This document shows, in pieces, positions 22,509 to 35,100 of a stretch of 64,000 bases of DNA; positions within the stretch are counted from its first letter, which is position 1; each line of letters opens with the position of its first letter. The translations under genes were made by a program, and so were the position numbers. Source of the stretch: Panax quinquefolius (lineage: Eukaryota; Streptophyta; Magnoliopsida; Apiales; Araliaceae). Below the pieces are notes generated by a model. It made no database searches, was not told the DNA's origin, and saw only the letters and a list, made by a program, of their open reading frames with translations. Where the stretch lies: assembly GCA_020205615.1 (NCBI GenBank), contig CM035166.1, forward strand, positions 83,195,135-83,259,134. Reading direction: 5' to 3'.

Positions 22509-24733
22509 TATGTGTATCACGACATAGTGTTGTTCATGTTCTGTGAATTCAAAATTCTAAGTTTACGATTATACAACTGAGTACTTGTAGTTGTATGTGT
22601 TTTTGATGATTAGAATTGGTGTTTAAACCAAAATTGTATGCTAATTTCGTTGGACAGTAGGAAGCAAATAATGTCAGTATATGTATTTTCTCATATGGCT
22701 TGTGTAAGTATCAATTTTTGTAGTCAATTCATATGTTGAATTGTAAATTGAGTCTTGTACATGTTAGTTCATTAAGAAACGAGCATAATGTAATTTGAAC
22801 GAAGCAATTTGTCCAAGTATAGAGATTACAGTGATGATTTTTGCAAGAGATGTTAAAAATGGAGTTTTTGTATGAAAATATAAAATTTGAGAAATTAAAA
22901 TAGTTTTAGTTGTTGTTAAATTGTTCTAATTGATGGAATATGTTAGCAATCATGTTTATGATATTGTATATTTATTTTACGTGTTAATATCACTGTTTGG
23001 TGAGTGAAATTCGTGTTAGTTGGACTAAAAAGCGCCATCGTTCATGTCGCATATGGTATCGCTTTTGTTTCAGGTAAGACCACGCGTAATTGCTGTTGGT
23101 GCCAAGGCTAAAAATTGTGCGGTATTGTCTAAAGGTAAATTGCTTGATCTCATCGCTACTACATTCTTGGGGTAGCGACATACGATGGTCTAATGATGTG
23201 TTAGTATAATAAACATGTACTACTATAGCTAAAACAGAATCGTCCTATATTGTTAGTAGATTCAAAGTTTGAATGATTAGTAAGTGATGAACGTGGTATA
23301 TTAAGACTTAGTGAGCATGATGAATAGTAAACATGTGTTGTGAAGGTTAACACTTGTAATTTCTGATATTTGCATGGTATCTTAAGACTTGTGCTAAAAT
23401 AATAAGTCTAACTAGAAATGTGTATTATGTTGCAACGTGAATGTTAGTATATCTAATTGATGATGGTTCTAAACCTATATGTAGGTGAACGTGAGTTTAA
23501 TATTATTGCTTACGCTCGAGGCAAGTTTCTAAATCTATCTTTTTAAATTGAGCAAGTTCTTTAACTCTCCTCTTATAATAATTGAGCATGTTTAATCTTA
23601 AGTTATTGTAATTCTAATCATTGTTGGCTTACTCTAACTTGTTTATAGTTAAACAAGTTTCTTTAGTTCATTCTTTTATAATAAATGTTTCTTGAACCTT
23701 AATTCCTTGTGTTGAATGGTTCAATCACTTTGTATATTTTATTACCATGTGGAGTAAGCATTGTTTCCAGCTTGCTATCAACTAATGCATGTTCGGTAAC
23801 TAAAATTCTAATTTGACAAGATCACAGACCTAGCTTATTATTGTTCAAGCTAAGGTTTATCATTTTTTTATTTTGATCAATACTTATGCTCTCTAGTTAT
23901 TTCAAGCATGAGTCTAGAATATAGTCAGTTCACCTATGATTCTCAAATGTTCTAAGTTATGTTGTTATTAAACAACTATTGTGTTATCAAGCATTGTTGA
24001 TTCAACTAGTTCCCTAGTTGATGATCGTTAAACTTCAAATTACCCTTTAAAGCTTATCCAAACCTAACTTTCTTTGGTGCCGACCTGTACTCTAAATACT
24101 GAGATGAACAACCCTATTTTTAGGGGTTTACGCTTAGCATTGAAATGTTTGTGCGCAATACATTGTACGAAGGGTTGATCCCCCAAAGTACGTGGAGTCC
24201 TTATAGTCATATGACTGTTAAAGTTAAAGTTGAAAGATTACTTATAACTGTGAACATGGTTCGTGGTCATTAGACCCTCAATAGTATATTTCAGAATGTT
24301 AATAGAACATATCATTCAGTTCTATTGAGCCTATTATTTTGCAAATGATGTAAAGTTTATTCATTCTTATTTCAAGTGAGCTTTGTTTGATCACTCTTGC
24401 TTATATAACCATTACAGCTAATGATGAGAAGGTAGATGTACCTAGCACCAGTAAGGGCAAGGGGAAGATGAACAAGTTTTCAAGACTTATAATATGTTGA
24501 CAGTTATTTATCAGACTTTAATTTGATTATTGTAATGAACTTATTTAATTTTCGCATTTGAATGATTGTAATTTAAGGTTAGAAAACCTGAGAGATATTT
24601 TTATTAATGTAATCCTGTATGGGCAGGTTTTAGTATTCAATTTTATTATGATTGGGTAGTTAGATATGAATGTTTTGATTAAATGAACACCAAATCTTTA
24701 GGTAATGAAGTACCGGGATTTTGGGGTGTCACA
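21691..24733 (+). repeat. 3' LTR of element A
   Basis: Matches 7263-10327 with scattered differences, by eye around 95 percent identity. It ends GGGGTGTCACA, followed by the B sequence TATACTAGC. The region 23025-23170 differs strongly from the partner LTR, and its (TA)n tract is shorter. Confidence 0.92.
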
Positions 24734-27014
24734 TATACTAGCATGCTACATACTTCATAAATCACAGAAGTCATTTTCCAAATTTGCAGAATGGTGCGGC
24801 CGCGCCTGATTTACACTAAGGAGACCGGTGGCTCCCAGTTCAAACTAGGGCTGAGCAGTTATTTACTTGGCCTAGCTTGCACATCCTTACATACATAACA
24901 TATATTAACATGTTATGGGTCCTATCGCATCTTTCTAGTTTTAATCTAGGTCCCGTCTTGCACAATACGGTCCTAAGTTGGACATCTCAACAAATTAAGA
25001 CCATTTAAGGTTATGAAACCACAAAATTCAACATGCTTGGTTCTTAAACATATAAAGTAGTCATATAACTCACATTAGACATGCTTGTGAGTGTTTATAT
25101 CACATACGTGTCATTAACATCGCTTTGTTTTGAAATATGTTTCCTTTATGCTTTCTTTGAATTACGATACCTAAGTATAATGATATATATATATATTTAT
25201 GATACATGAGTGAGTCTAAGAGTATCATCCCACATGTTCACAATTATCAGATTCTAACTCTCAAAGTCATAAACATTCACGTTCAAAGTTTATATTTTCA
25301 TTTACTAAAACTTACTAATAAATCTAAATGCTCATGCTTCAATATGAAATCCATGTACTGAAGTTAGTATGTTCGACATGTATTTCAAAACCATTCTAAC
25401 ATGCTTGCAAGGTCAGAATATGAATTACTTCAAGTTCACAATTTCTAGATTTCCAAATCTTGAAGTTTTCTTAAAAACTCAACTTAAATCAAGCTAAGAT
25501 AACGTTCTATGTTCAAAACCATATCTAACCACATGTTGGAGTCATTTATATGCATAATCTAATTTAAGTAGCATGCTCATGACATTTTAAGGAATCAGCA
25601 AAGAGATGAATCGTGATAGAAATGACTGCATGACCACGTGGCCACGCGGCCAACATCTTCTGCTACAACATAGACTACTAATATACATGCATACACACTT
25701 AATTTACATAATGGAATGTTATCATCTACCAATTACAGAGAATTCAAGTAATGGCAAGAATTTAACAAAACATAAACTCAAGAATACGAACAAAGTTTAT
25801 ACCTCTTTGAAGCTTGAATTAAACTCTCTCACTACTCTGATTATACCTCTACAAAGCTCAGCAACTCACTCTCTCAATTCACACTTAACAGACAATTTTT
25901 AAGAAACCAAAAATTAGAAGACGAGTGTCCAATTTATAGAAAACCCATTACACAGATTTTTAAAATTCCTATTGAATCAAACCCATGGATTGAAGGTTAG
26001 CAAGGAGTTGTTAGATGGTGGTTGAAACTCATCATAACCACCACTCCCTACCATAATCATCAGCTAGAAGCTTGGAAAAAAGAAAATATAATAGGCCATA
26101 GCCCTTATGTGATTCACGTGACTGAGGAAGGAGTAAATGGGACACTCAATTGGAACAATTCAAATGCTCAACATTCTAGCAACACTTAGACTATACTTAT
26201 GCACAAACCTTATTCTTATGTTATATTGTATACATATATCAATCATATATGAATTATTAATTACTGACACAGTGTAATTAATATTTCAAGGTAGTAGATG
26301 TTATGCAACATACATATAATCCATGTACATTTCATTTTAATGTCTACCCACATGTATATCCACTGTTCGTGATATATTTATACAATATAGTTTCAATAAA
26401 TCTTAAAACATGGTTACCATATATGGTATAGTCACATAAGTGTCACGCTACTCTATATAATGTAGTTGTATTTTATTATTTTAATTATTGCTCATATGCA
26501 CATAACAGTCCATCTAATATTATTATATTAATAACTTACTTATTTGCTTTAGGTCAAATAAATAAATTATCCACTTTCTTGATTAATTACCACCAATATT
26601 AATTAATAAATTCTTCCTTGATTAATGTATTCATGGATCTCCATAACAATTTATTATCTATATAATTCTTATTAAATTTATTAACATGTTGCTAATAATA
26701 ATAATCACATCTCATTAATTAATCACCATTTATAATTAATTAATATTCTACAATAACAATTAACAATTTAATATTAATTAATTGTTCACTTAATAATTCC
26801 TTCATCGATTAATATTATTATTAATATCTCCCATCACCATGCCACACAAGGCTTGCAACGAGTTTATCACAATTTCCATATATTCTCAATTATTCAATTA
26901 TTTAATATAATTGAGGTAACTCATCTCGTAACACAAAATCAATTATATTCAAATAAATATTCATTTCCATTAATATTTCAATTTAATAATACGTGGAAAT
27001 TCTCGGGTATTACA
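24734..27014 (-). repeat. 3' LTR of element B, first part
   Basis: Continues the LTR interrupted at 7262 and matches 33587-35886, ending TCTCGGGTATTACA. The first five bases are the right copy of the duplication made by A. It carries about 60 extra GC-rich bases at 24773-24840 and a different sequence at 25580-25655. The TATA-like box on the - strand is at 25930-25940. Confidence 0.9.
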
Positions 27015-27027
27015 TCACCCCCCCCCC
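27015..27027 (-). other. Polypurine tract of element B
   Basis: On the - strand ten G residues and TGA lead directly into TGTAATACCC, the start of the 3' LTR. Such a pure G run is an unusual but workable plus-strand primer. Confidence 0.75.
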
Positions 27028-27059
27028 TATAAAAATTTCATCCCGGAATTGCTACAAGG

Positions 27060-28562
27060 TTACACAAATAGATGGGGATAATCCCTCATCATCCTATCTT
27101 CTAACTCCCACGTAGCCTCCTCGACATCGTGGTTACGCCAAATTACTTTTACAGAAGAAATGACTTTATTTCTCAAGGTTTGCTTTTTTCTATCAAGAAT
27201 TTGGACAGGAATTTCTTCGTATTCTAAGTTCTTCTCCACTTGAATGGGTTCATAAGAAATCACATATTTGTAGTCAGGCTTGTATAGACGTAACACGGAT
27301 ATGTGAAACACGTTATGGATGTGCTCCAACTCATGTGGTAGTGCAACTTTGTATGCTACTTCGCCCACTCGCTTGAGTATCTCGAACGGTCCAATGAATC
27401 TTGGACTCAGTTTCCCTTTCTTGCCGAAACGGATCTTTCCCTTCCATGGAGATACCTTCAGGAATACAAAACTGCTGACTTCAAAATCTCGATCTTGCCG
27501 ATGCAAATCTACATACTTTTTCTAGCGATCTTCAGCTGTAACTAGTCTAGCCCTTATTATTTTCACCACATCCGCAATTTGTTGTACTAACCCTGGTCCG
27601 AGTATTCGTCATTCCCCGACTTCGTCCCAATATAATGGCATTCTGCACTTCCTCCCATAAAGAGCTTCATATGGTGGCATGTCGATACTCGCATGGTAAC
27701 TATTATTATATTCAAATTCGACTAAGGGTAGGTGGTCGTCCCAATTCACCTTGAAGTCCATCACGCAAGTTCTAAGCATGTCCTCTAGTGTTTGTATGGT
27801 TCGCTCACTTTGTCCGTCTGTCTGAGTATGATAAGCAGTACTCAACCTTAACTGTGTTCCCATTCTCTTGCAAGCTTTTCCGAAATTTTGACATGAAACG
27901 CGAGTCTCGGTCAGAAACAATCGATACCGGCACTCCATGTCGTGAAACAATTTCCTTTACGTAGAGACTGCTAACTGATTCAAATTGTAACGAATCTTGA
28001 TCGGTAAAAAATGTGCAGTCTTTGTAAGTCGATCCACGATAACCCAAATGGCATCCAACCCTTTCTGCATGACCGGAAGTCCTACCACGAAATCCATCGT
28101 AATATGTTCCCATTTCCACTCTGGTATTTCCAACGGTTGTAGCAACCCACTCGGCCGCTGATGCTCTGCTTTTACGGGTTGACAAGTCAAACATCTACTA
28201 ACACACTCTGCGACTTCCCATTTTAAATTGGGCCACCAAAAATGTTGCCTCAAGTCTCGATACATCTTAGTGCCTCCCGGATGAACGGAATAAGTCCTAT
28301 TGTCTGCCTCTTGCAAAATCTCTTCTCTTAACGTGGTTACCGCCGGTACCCACACTCTCCCTTCGAATCTTAAGGTACCGTCTTTATCTATTCGAATTTT
28401 TTCTTCCTCATTTTCCGAGATCCTTCTCTTGATTTTCTCGCATTCTCCATCTTTCTCATGTGCTTCCTTTACTCTATCCAACAATGTCGGACAAGCTTCC
28501 ATTACAAATAATTTCTCTTCAGACCTCTCGGGTCCCTTCACCTCTATTTCCAACTTCTCCAT
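27060..28562 (-). pseudogene. pol: Integrase and chromodomain of element B
   Basis: From the right, the frame 28562-27957 holds the integrase zinc part (HPGGTKMYRDLRQHFWWPNL, CVSRCLTCQPVKAEH) and the first core Asp (ITMDFVVGLP). It runs out near [15 protein letters not shown], which continues in another frame (27805-28194) with [12 protein letters not shown] second shift leads to 27950-27609 with [18 protein letters not shown]. After a stop, the piece 27506-27060 is fully open and carries the integrase tail (FGKKGKLSPRFIGPFEIL) and an undamaged chromodomain (EEIPVQILDRKKQTLRNK, VIWRNHDVEEATWELEDR). Two frameshifts and stops kill the enzyme. It would have inserted cDNA and targeted chromatin. 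Confidence 0.9.
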
Positions 28563-29150
28563 ATCTCTTATTAACTCCTCCTGAGTTGTTAATTGAAATA
28601 ATTTCTCCCTCCCTTTCTCACCTTTCGGGCAAGAACTACGTTTGCCTTCCCCGGGTGATAAAGAATATCATAGTCATAATCTTTGATCAATTCTAACCAC
28701 CTTCTATGACGCATATTCAACTCTTTCTGTGTGAAGATATATTTTAGACTTTTGTGGTCCGTGTATATCTCACATTTTTCTCCGTACAAATAATGTCCCC
28801 ATATCTTTAATGCAAAAACTATTGCCGCTAACTCTAAGTCATGAGTAGGGTATCGTTTTTCACAATATCCTCGGCAATTGATATATGTTCTTGATTGTTA
28901 CTCTGTTCAATTCTCGATAATCGATACAAAGCCTCATTGATCCGTCCTTTTTCTTCACGAATAACACTGGTGCTCCCCAAGGAGACACACTCGGTCGAAT
29001 GTACCCCTTATCTAATAGCTCTTGAAGTTGTATCATTAATTCCTTCATTTCTACTGGCGCTATGCGGTATGGAGCTTTCAAAATCGGTGTCGTTCCCGGT
29101 GCTAAGTCTATTATGAATCAATTTCTCTGTCTGGCAGAAGACCAGGCAGA
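28563..29150 (-). pseudogene. pol: RT N-terminus fused to RNase H end: pol core deleted in element B
   Basis: From 29081 the frame gives [39 protein letters not shown] and [18 protein letters not shown], then stops near 28860. What follows at once ([44 protein letters not shown]) is the late RNase H. The RT palm with its FIDD box, thumb, connection and early RNase H are absent. In element A the same two points lie about 800 bp apart. So B suffered an internal deletion and depends on others for reverse transcription. Confidence 0.88.
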
Positions 29151-29219
29151 TCGTCCGAAAACACGGCTTGAAATTCATTCAGTATGGGTATATCTTTAAT
29201 CTCTACTCCATTTTTCCGA

Positions 29220-29750
29220 GTATCTACAATGTAAGCTAAATAACCTACACATCATTTCCTTAACAACTTCTTGGCCTGCATCATCATAACGCAACACGAT
29301 TGCTTAAGCGATAAGCTACCATGAAACACTACCTTAGACTCGCTCGGAGTATGAAGGTTCACACACTTGTTTTGACAGTCAATAATCACTGCATGGTTAT
29401 ATAACCAATCCATTCCCAATATTACGTCAAATTATCCCAGTCTAATAGGAATCAAGTCAACGCTCAGTTCATGTTCTCTAATGTTTGCGCGATAATTTCG
29501 ATAAATGTATTCTACAGGGATTATTTCCTTATTCGCAACTTCTACATTCAAGGAATCTTCTAAACTTTCTTAGGGTGTACTAAACTTACTAGCAAATTCC
29601 TCAGATACAAAAGAACAGGTGGCACCAGAGTCAAATAATACATAAGCATTTATATTATTGATTGGGATTATACCTAACACCACGTCCTTCGTAGTCACTA
29701 CGTCCAGGACGGTCATATTAAAGGTTCGAGCGGTCGATCGGTTGGGTTGT
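29220..29750 (-). pseudogene. pro: Aspartic protease region of element B
   Basis: On the - strand the frame gives YVLFDSGATCSFVSEEFA with the active DSG near 29622-29630, then after a stop VANKEIIPVEYIYRNYRANI and FDVILGMDWLYNHAVIIDC near 29400. Two stops, one after KFSTP and one before FDVILG, break it. Otherwise it matches the protease of element A closely. It would cleave Gag-Pol. Confidence 0.8.
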
Positions 29751-29829
29751 GCAGGTCCGCCAATTATTAACTTGTTCCCCCCTCCCTGGCCTCCGCCAGC
29801 TCCACTGCTTCTTTTCTTCGGGAAATCCT

Positions 29830-30822
29830 TTATCTGGTGCTATATCGATCCACAAGAAAAACATCCTCTGACCTTCTTCGACTTTGGGAAATTTGGCGAG
29901 ATATGCCCCTCTTGGTCGCAATTATAGCAAGTGTTCTTTCCCTTCCAGCACTCCCCCTGATGGCTTCTTCCACACTTGTTGCAAGCTTCGGTCCTCTTCT
30001 TGAAGTTTCCCTGGTGACTTCTACCTTGGTTATTGTTGTTGTTGTTGTTGTTTTCCCATTTCCTCTTTCCAGAATTACTCCCTCCGCTGCTACTTCCTCC
30101 ACGATGTTCATTACCGGTGTTCTTGTTCTTCTTCTCCTTATGATATAGACTTAAGGCCTTACTGCCACCTTTCGCAATGATTGCCTTCTCTAACAAGGTT
30201 GTAAAGGAATTAATCTGGAAGACTGATACCTTATTATACAACCACGACTTCAATCCTTGCTCGAAGCGCCTCGCCCTCCTTTCCTCATCCCCAACTTGGT
30301 GCTCCGCAAATCGCGCTAGTTCATTAAACTTAGCAGCGTATCGCGCCACCGTCATATCTCCTTGTTTTAACTCTAGGAACTTCACTTCCATCCTAATCTT
30401 CATACTTTTCAGGAAATAGTTCTCGAAAAACAGCGTCATAAATCTCTCCCAAGTTATCGTTCCTTCCCCCGCTCTCTACTAGTTAGTTTCCCAGCAATAG
30501 TTTTCTTCGCCCCCCATCATGTATGTGGCAAATACATTCTTCTAGACTTCACCCACGCAAGCTATAGTGAAGTCCTTCTCGATCTCCTTGATCCAGGTTT
30601 GCACAACTATCGGGTCAGTAGATCCTATGAACTTTGGGGGTCCTACACTCTTAAAATCTTTGAAGGTTATTCTTTGGGATGACTTGGGGAATGGGTGGTA
30701 CTTGGTTCGCTTTCTTCCCTCGAGCTTCTCCCAATAAATCTACCGATTCTTTGATCGAATCTCTTGGTCCTCTCATCATTAACTGACTCTTCCGGGACAA
30801 TTATTCTACGTCTGAGCGGCAT
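29830..30822 (-). pseudogene. gag: gag pseudogene of element B
   Basis: A start consistent with A lies at 30822 (MPLRRRIIVPEE after GCAGAAA). The N-terminal part to 30440 is damaged by stops. From 30439 a long open piece holds the gag core (FLELKQGDMTVARYAAKFNE, EERRARRFEQGLKSWLYNKV), an Asn/Gly/Ser-rich basic linker and the cysteine boxes CNKCGRSHQGEC, CYNCDQEGHISPNF (final Cys replaced by Phe) and CFSCGSI. It would form the particle and bind RNA. Confidence 0.85.
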
Positions 30823-31238
30823 TTTCTGCATCACAAATTTTTCATCTTATTATCTAACTATCATATTTAGACATTGCTCAAACGAAAAGAACTAAAAGTT
30901 TATAACACATTTCTAAAATAAGATCATTTATATTCATATGCCAAATGGTTACAATACACGTTCTTTTCTAGCATACTACTATAAATGAAAACATGTATCC
31001 CCTAATATCACAAAAGATGGGGACAACACTAGCTTACTACCCTTCTAACATTTTTCAAAATCTCACATCTTACACAAAAGACTGAGATTACAACAACATA
31101 TTAACAGCACATAAATAAAGATACTACTCTATTGAGCTTTTCTCTCTAGACTCAATCTAACATCCCACGCTCCACAGCGCTCCAATATTCCTTCTGTGTA
31201 ATGTGTTCCATCATATCCCGACTTATGGTATGTCGGGT

Positions 31239-31916
31239 CTAACCTTGCTCGGCTGGGTAGTGATTTACCCCATCGATCAACCTCTCCATGGTCGTGCGTA
31301 GATTATAGCCCATCTTGTTCATCTTCCTCCTCTTGCATCGTATCTCATCCTCTAGATCATCCACCCTATCATTGGAATCCTCCCACTTCTCCTCGAAGTG
31401 AATCCTATCCATCACCTCCATTTCTAACTGAGTTCGGAGAGCTTCCTTCTCCATCTTCTCACTCAAAACCCTCTGTTCCAATTCTTCTAACTTTCCTGCC
31501 ATCTTAACATTCCTCACTACCGATCGGTGAAACAAGGCACCCATCTGGATCCCTGCCTCCTTACGGTGAGCAATCTCCACCTCCATCTCCTGCATCACTA
31601 GTTGCCTCTCAAGAGTCTCAGTTTCTAGTTCCTCGACTCTACATCCTAATTCCAAAATATGTTCTTCATATTCTCCTAACATCTGATCCTCACAATTAGA
31701 CTCGACGGAGTCCTCCATGGGCTCGGGTTCCTCCTCCATAGGCTCCTCCTCCGGATCAGACTCCTTAGGTAGAGGCACCATCTCCTCCTCCCCATCATCG
31801 TCATCAATAGGGGCAACTACCGATATATGCTCCGCTATGACGGGTGCCTCATAGACTACGTGGATATCACGCGGTTCCTCTTCTACCACTCGGCTAGGTC
31901 CTCCCATGTCAGTCAT
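31239..31916 (-). CDS. Extra acidic coiled-coil ORF upstream of gag in element B, uninterrupted
   Basis: 225 codons from ATG at 31916 (MTDMGGPSRV, chosen because element A starts MTNVGES at the same relative place; an upstream in-frame ATG at 31985 also exists) to a stop at 31239. Residues 12-21 read EEEPRDIHVV; residues 37-75 are very acidic (DDDDGEEEM, EEEPMEEEPEPMED); about 80-190 look like a long coiled coil rich in E, L, M and R; the end has KRRKMNKM and NHYP. No Cys/His box, no catalytic motif, no signal peptide. It is homologous to the broken ORF of element A. It is free of stops although gag, pro and pol of the same element are broken. Function unknown; structural protein or helper of Gag is possible. 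Confidence 0.7.
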   Translation of the reverse strand: MTDMGGPSRVVEEEPRDIHVVYEAPVIAEHISVVAPIDDDDGEEEMVPLPKESDPEEEPMEEEPEPMEDSVESNCEDQMLGEYEEHILELGCRVEELETETLERQLVMQEMEVEIAHRKEAGIQMGALFHRSVVRNVKMAGKLEELEQRVLSEKMEKEALRTQLEMEVMDRIHFEEKWEDSNDRVDDLEDEIRCKRRKMNKMGYNLRTTMERLIDGVNHYPAEQG

Positions 31917-32117
31917 CCTACAATCACCAACATAAGACAAGACAAACAACAACTCCATCAGAATGTTAAATAAACATAAGTTCATTGTATAGAATGAAGT
32001 TACATTTCATAACACACTACGTCTCTCATGGAAAACTCTACATGAGTTTTATCCCTTTCCTAACTTCTAAGTTTTTCGAAGTTATTATCTAAGGACTCTC
32101 GTTCCTAAGGTTTATAA
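31917..32117. other. Leader of element B between primer site and first ORF
   Basis: About 200 bp with no other open frame of interest. This is the transcribed leader on the - strand and corresponds to 10348-10533 of element A. Confidence 0.5.
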
Positions 32118-32136
32118 CTATAGCTTTGATACCAAC
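32118..32136 (-). other. Primer binding site of element B (initiator Met tRNA)
   Basis: On the - strand, TTGGTATCAAAGCTATAG follows the LTR end by about two bases. It is the same site type as in A, C and D and fixes the direction of B. Confidence 0.85.
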
Positions 32137-32137
32137 A

Positions 32138-35100
32138 TGTGACACCCCCAAATTTTGACCGCCACTTGGTCACTCGGATTCGGATCGTCATGTGCTCAAG
32201 GTATTACCATAATAACTAAAATTATACATTTACAACGAAAGATCTAATTTAGAATAATATACAATGTTTTATTATAATTATTCCCCCAAATCTCGCAACC
32301 TACAGTGCTTAGTAGATTACATAATGATATCGAATAAAGACTTATTACATAATCTTACTTAAGCTTAAACATAGTCTGAAAATAGTCTTAACCTAGCATA
32401 ATGAATTTAAACATAAAAGGGACAAGCTAGTCGGTAGTCTTGCCATTTCCCTTGTCTTTCCCAGAGAAACCTCCATGTTCTGCCTTAACTGAAAGGTTTT
32501 AAATAAGCAAGAACGAGCACAAATTGCCCAGCAAGTAATATACAACAAGGATAAGGAGTTTTATAACACAAGTTTGAAATATTGAAGTATCATCTCTGAG
32601 ATAGTTCAGAGTCTCAGAATAACAACATGAATAATGACTATCAATAATTCTTGGAATAAGAACAATAATTCAATATAAATCAATATATATGAATTCAGAG
32701 ACTATCAAGGTATCCGAATGGATAACAATTTATATTGAGCAGTCACTAAGGACTATTGAACGTCTACTAGAATTACCAATATTAAACTGATAACCCAAAA
32801 GAATCAAGTACTATAGAGGATCAGTCTACAATACTCTAAGTCATGCATAACACCACAATAATAAACCACTCATGTGTTGGGGTTTCCAACACATACATTC
32901 CCCCTACCATAAGGGTTGTTCAACTTAGTTTCCAAGATTTCTGCACCAGTCAATTGGTTTGGACGGTTTTTATAAACATGCATATAGTCTAGCCGAATCA
33001 ATGGCATAGACCCTTTCACAATATTCGATAACAATAATAAGTTCAACTTGAATAATAGTTTTCAAAACATGCTAGCTCAATTAAACAGATAAGTAAGATA
33101 ACTTGTATTCAATATATGGATCACAGGAATTTCAAGAACTTGCACCACATCCAAAGTTGTGTAAGTTAGGATATTTGCACAATAAAAGGATATTTCAGAT
33201 ACTTGCTCAATTATAGATTTGATGAAGGTTAGAGAACTTGCTTACGATATGCGTCGAATAAAGTAATACAAGGGTTTAGGATACTTGCCTCAAGCACAGT
33301 TTACCAAAATATCGCTTAACAATACTCTTTCAAATCCTAACATAATGTAATATGTATATAAGACATTCATTAGTTAAACATTTTCGGTAAACAATCTTGA
33401 TGTATATAGATCAAGTGTACACACACAACTAAATCAAGAAACCTTAAACGTATGTTATTACGTAGTTCGATTCTATCGTTAGACATCATCATTTTAAAAC
33501 ACCTTGTCAATTCAAGCTAAGATAGGTGTTAACATGCAAAGCTACCTTTGTCAGTGTATCATGGAAAGAAATAAACATAATGAAGGTATACTAGCATGCT
33601 ACATACTTCAGAAATCATAGAAGTCACTTTCCAAACCAGGGATGAGCAGTTATTTGCTTGGCCTAGCTTACACATCCTTACATACATAACATATATTAAC
33701 ATATTAAGGGTCCTATCGCATCTTTCAAGTTTTAATCTAGGTCCCGTCTTGCACAATACGGTCCTAAGTTGGACATCTCAACAAATTAAGACCATTTAAG
33801 GTTATGAAACCACAAAATTCAACAGGCTTGGTTCTTAAACATACAAAGTAGTCATATAACTCATATTAGACATGCTTGTGAGTGTTTATATCACATATGT
33901 GTCATTAACATCACTTTTTTTGAAATACGCTTCCTTTATGCTTTCTTTGAATTACGATACCTAAGTATAATGATATATATTTATGATACATGAATGAGTC
34001 TAAGAGTATCATCCTATATGTTCACAATTATCAGAATTTAACTCTCAAAGTAGCATATAAACATTCACGTTCAAAGTTCATATTTTCATTTAGTAAAACT
34101 TACTAATATATCTAACATGATCATGCTTCAATATGAAATCCATGTACTGAAGTTAGTATGTTCGACATGTATTTCAAAACCATTCTAACATGCTTGCAAG
34201 GTCAAAATATGCATTACTTCAAGTTCACAATTTCTAGTTTACCAAATCTTGAAGTTTTCTTGAAAACTCAACTTAAATTAATCAAAGATAACTTTCTATG
34301 TTCAAAACCATATCTAACCACATACTGGAGTCATTTATATGCATAATCTAACTTAAGTAGCATGCTCGTTACATTTTAAGGAATCAACAGCAGTAACTGT
34401 GATAGGAAACCCATGCGGTGAATGACTAAGGAAGTGGCGCGGTCGCGCCACTTCGTCAAGAGGCAAACAAATATGGCTCTGCTTTTGCAGAGCCTCAATC
34501 ACCAGCCTTGCCAACATCTTCTGCTGCAACATAGACTACTACTATACATGCATACACACTTAATTGACACAATGGCATGCTATCATCTACCAATTATAGA
34601 GAATTCAAATAATGGTAAGAATTTAACAAAACTTAAACTCAAGAACACAAACAAAGTTTATACCTCTTTGAAGCTTGAATTAAACTCTCTCACTACTTTC
34701 ATTATACCTCTACAAAGCTCAGCAACTCACTCTCTCAATTCACACTTGACAGAAAATTTCAAGCAATCAAAAATGAGAAGAGGAGTGTCCAATTTATAGA
34801 AAACCCATTACACAGATTTTGGAAATTCCCATTGAATCAAACCCATGGATTGAAGGATTGCATGACGGTTAAAAAGGAGTTGTTAGATGGTGGTTGAAAC
34901 TCATCATAACCACCACTCCCTACCATAATCATCAGCTAGAACCTTGGAAAAAAGAAAATATAATAGGCCATAGCCCTTATGTGATTCACATGACTGAGGA
35001 AGGAGTAAATGGGACACTCAATTTGGGACAATTCAAATGCTCAGCATTCTAGCAACACTTAGACTATACTTATGCACAAACCTTATTCTTATGTTATATT

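Larger units (their letters stand above)
7263..24733 (+). mobile_element. Element A: Tekay/Del-like chromovirus nested in the LTR of B
   Basis: Two LTRs (7263-10327 and 21691-24733) flank primer site, extra acidic ORF, gag, protease, RT, RNase H, integrase, chromodomain and polypurine tract. Flanks are TATAT (7258-7262) and TATAC (24734-24738), and the empty site in the other LTR of B reads GGTATACTAGC near 33587, so the insertion is exact. Pol is interrupted by a single LTR joined to a TRIM (14416-18208) and by a LINE (18234-19997). Many in-frame stops make it defective. Without the inserts its internal region is about 5.8 kb. Confidence 0.92.

Noticed and set aside
34422..34799. 125-codon + strand ORF with a relative at 25606-25902
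   Set aside because: Inside the LTRs of element B, antisense, overlapping the variable patch and the TATA-like box. Conservation is explained by LTR identity.
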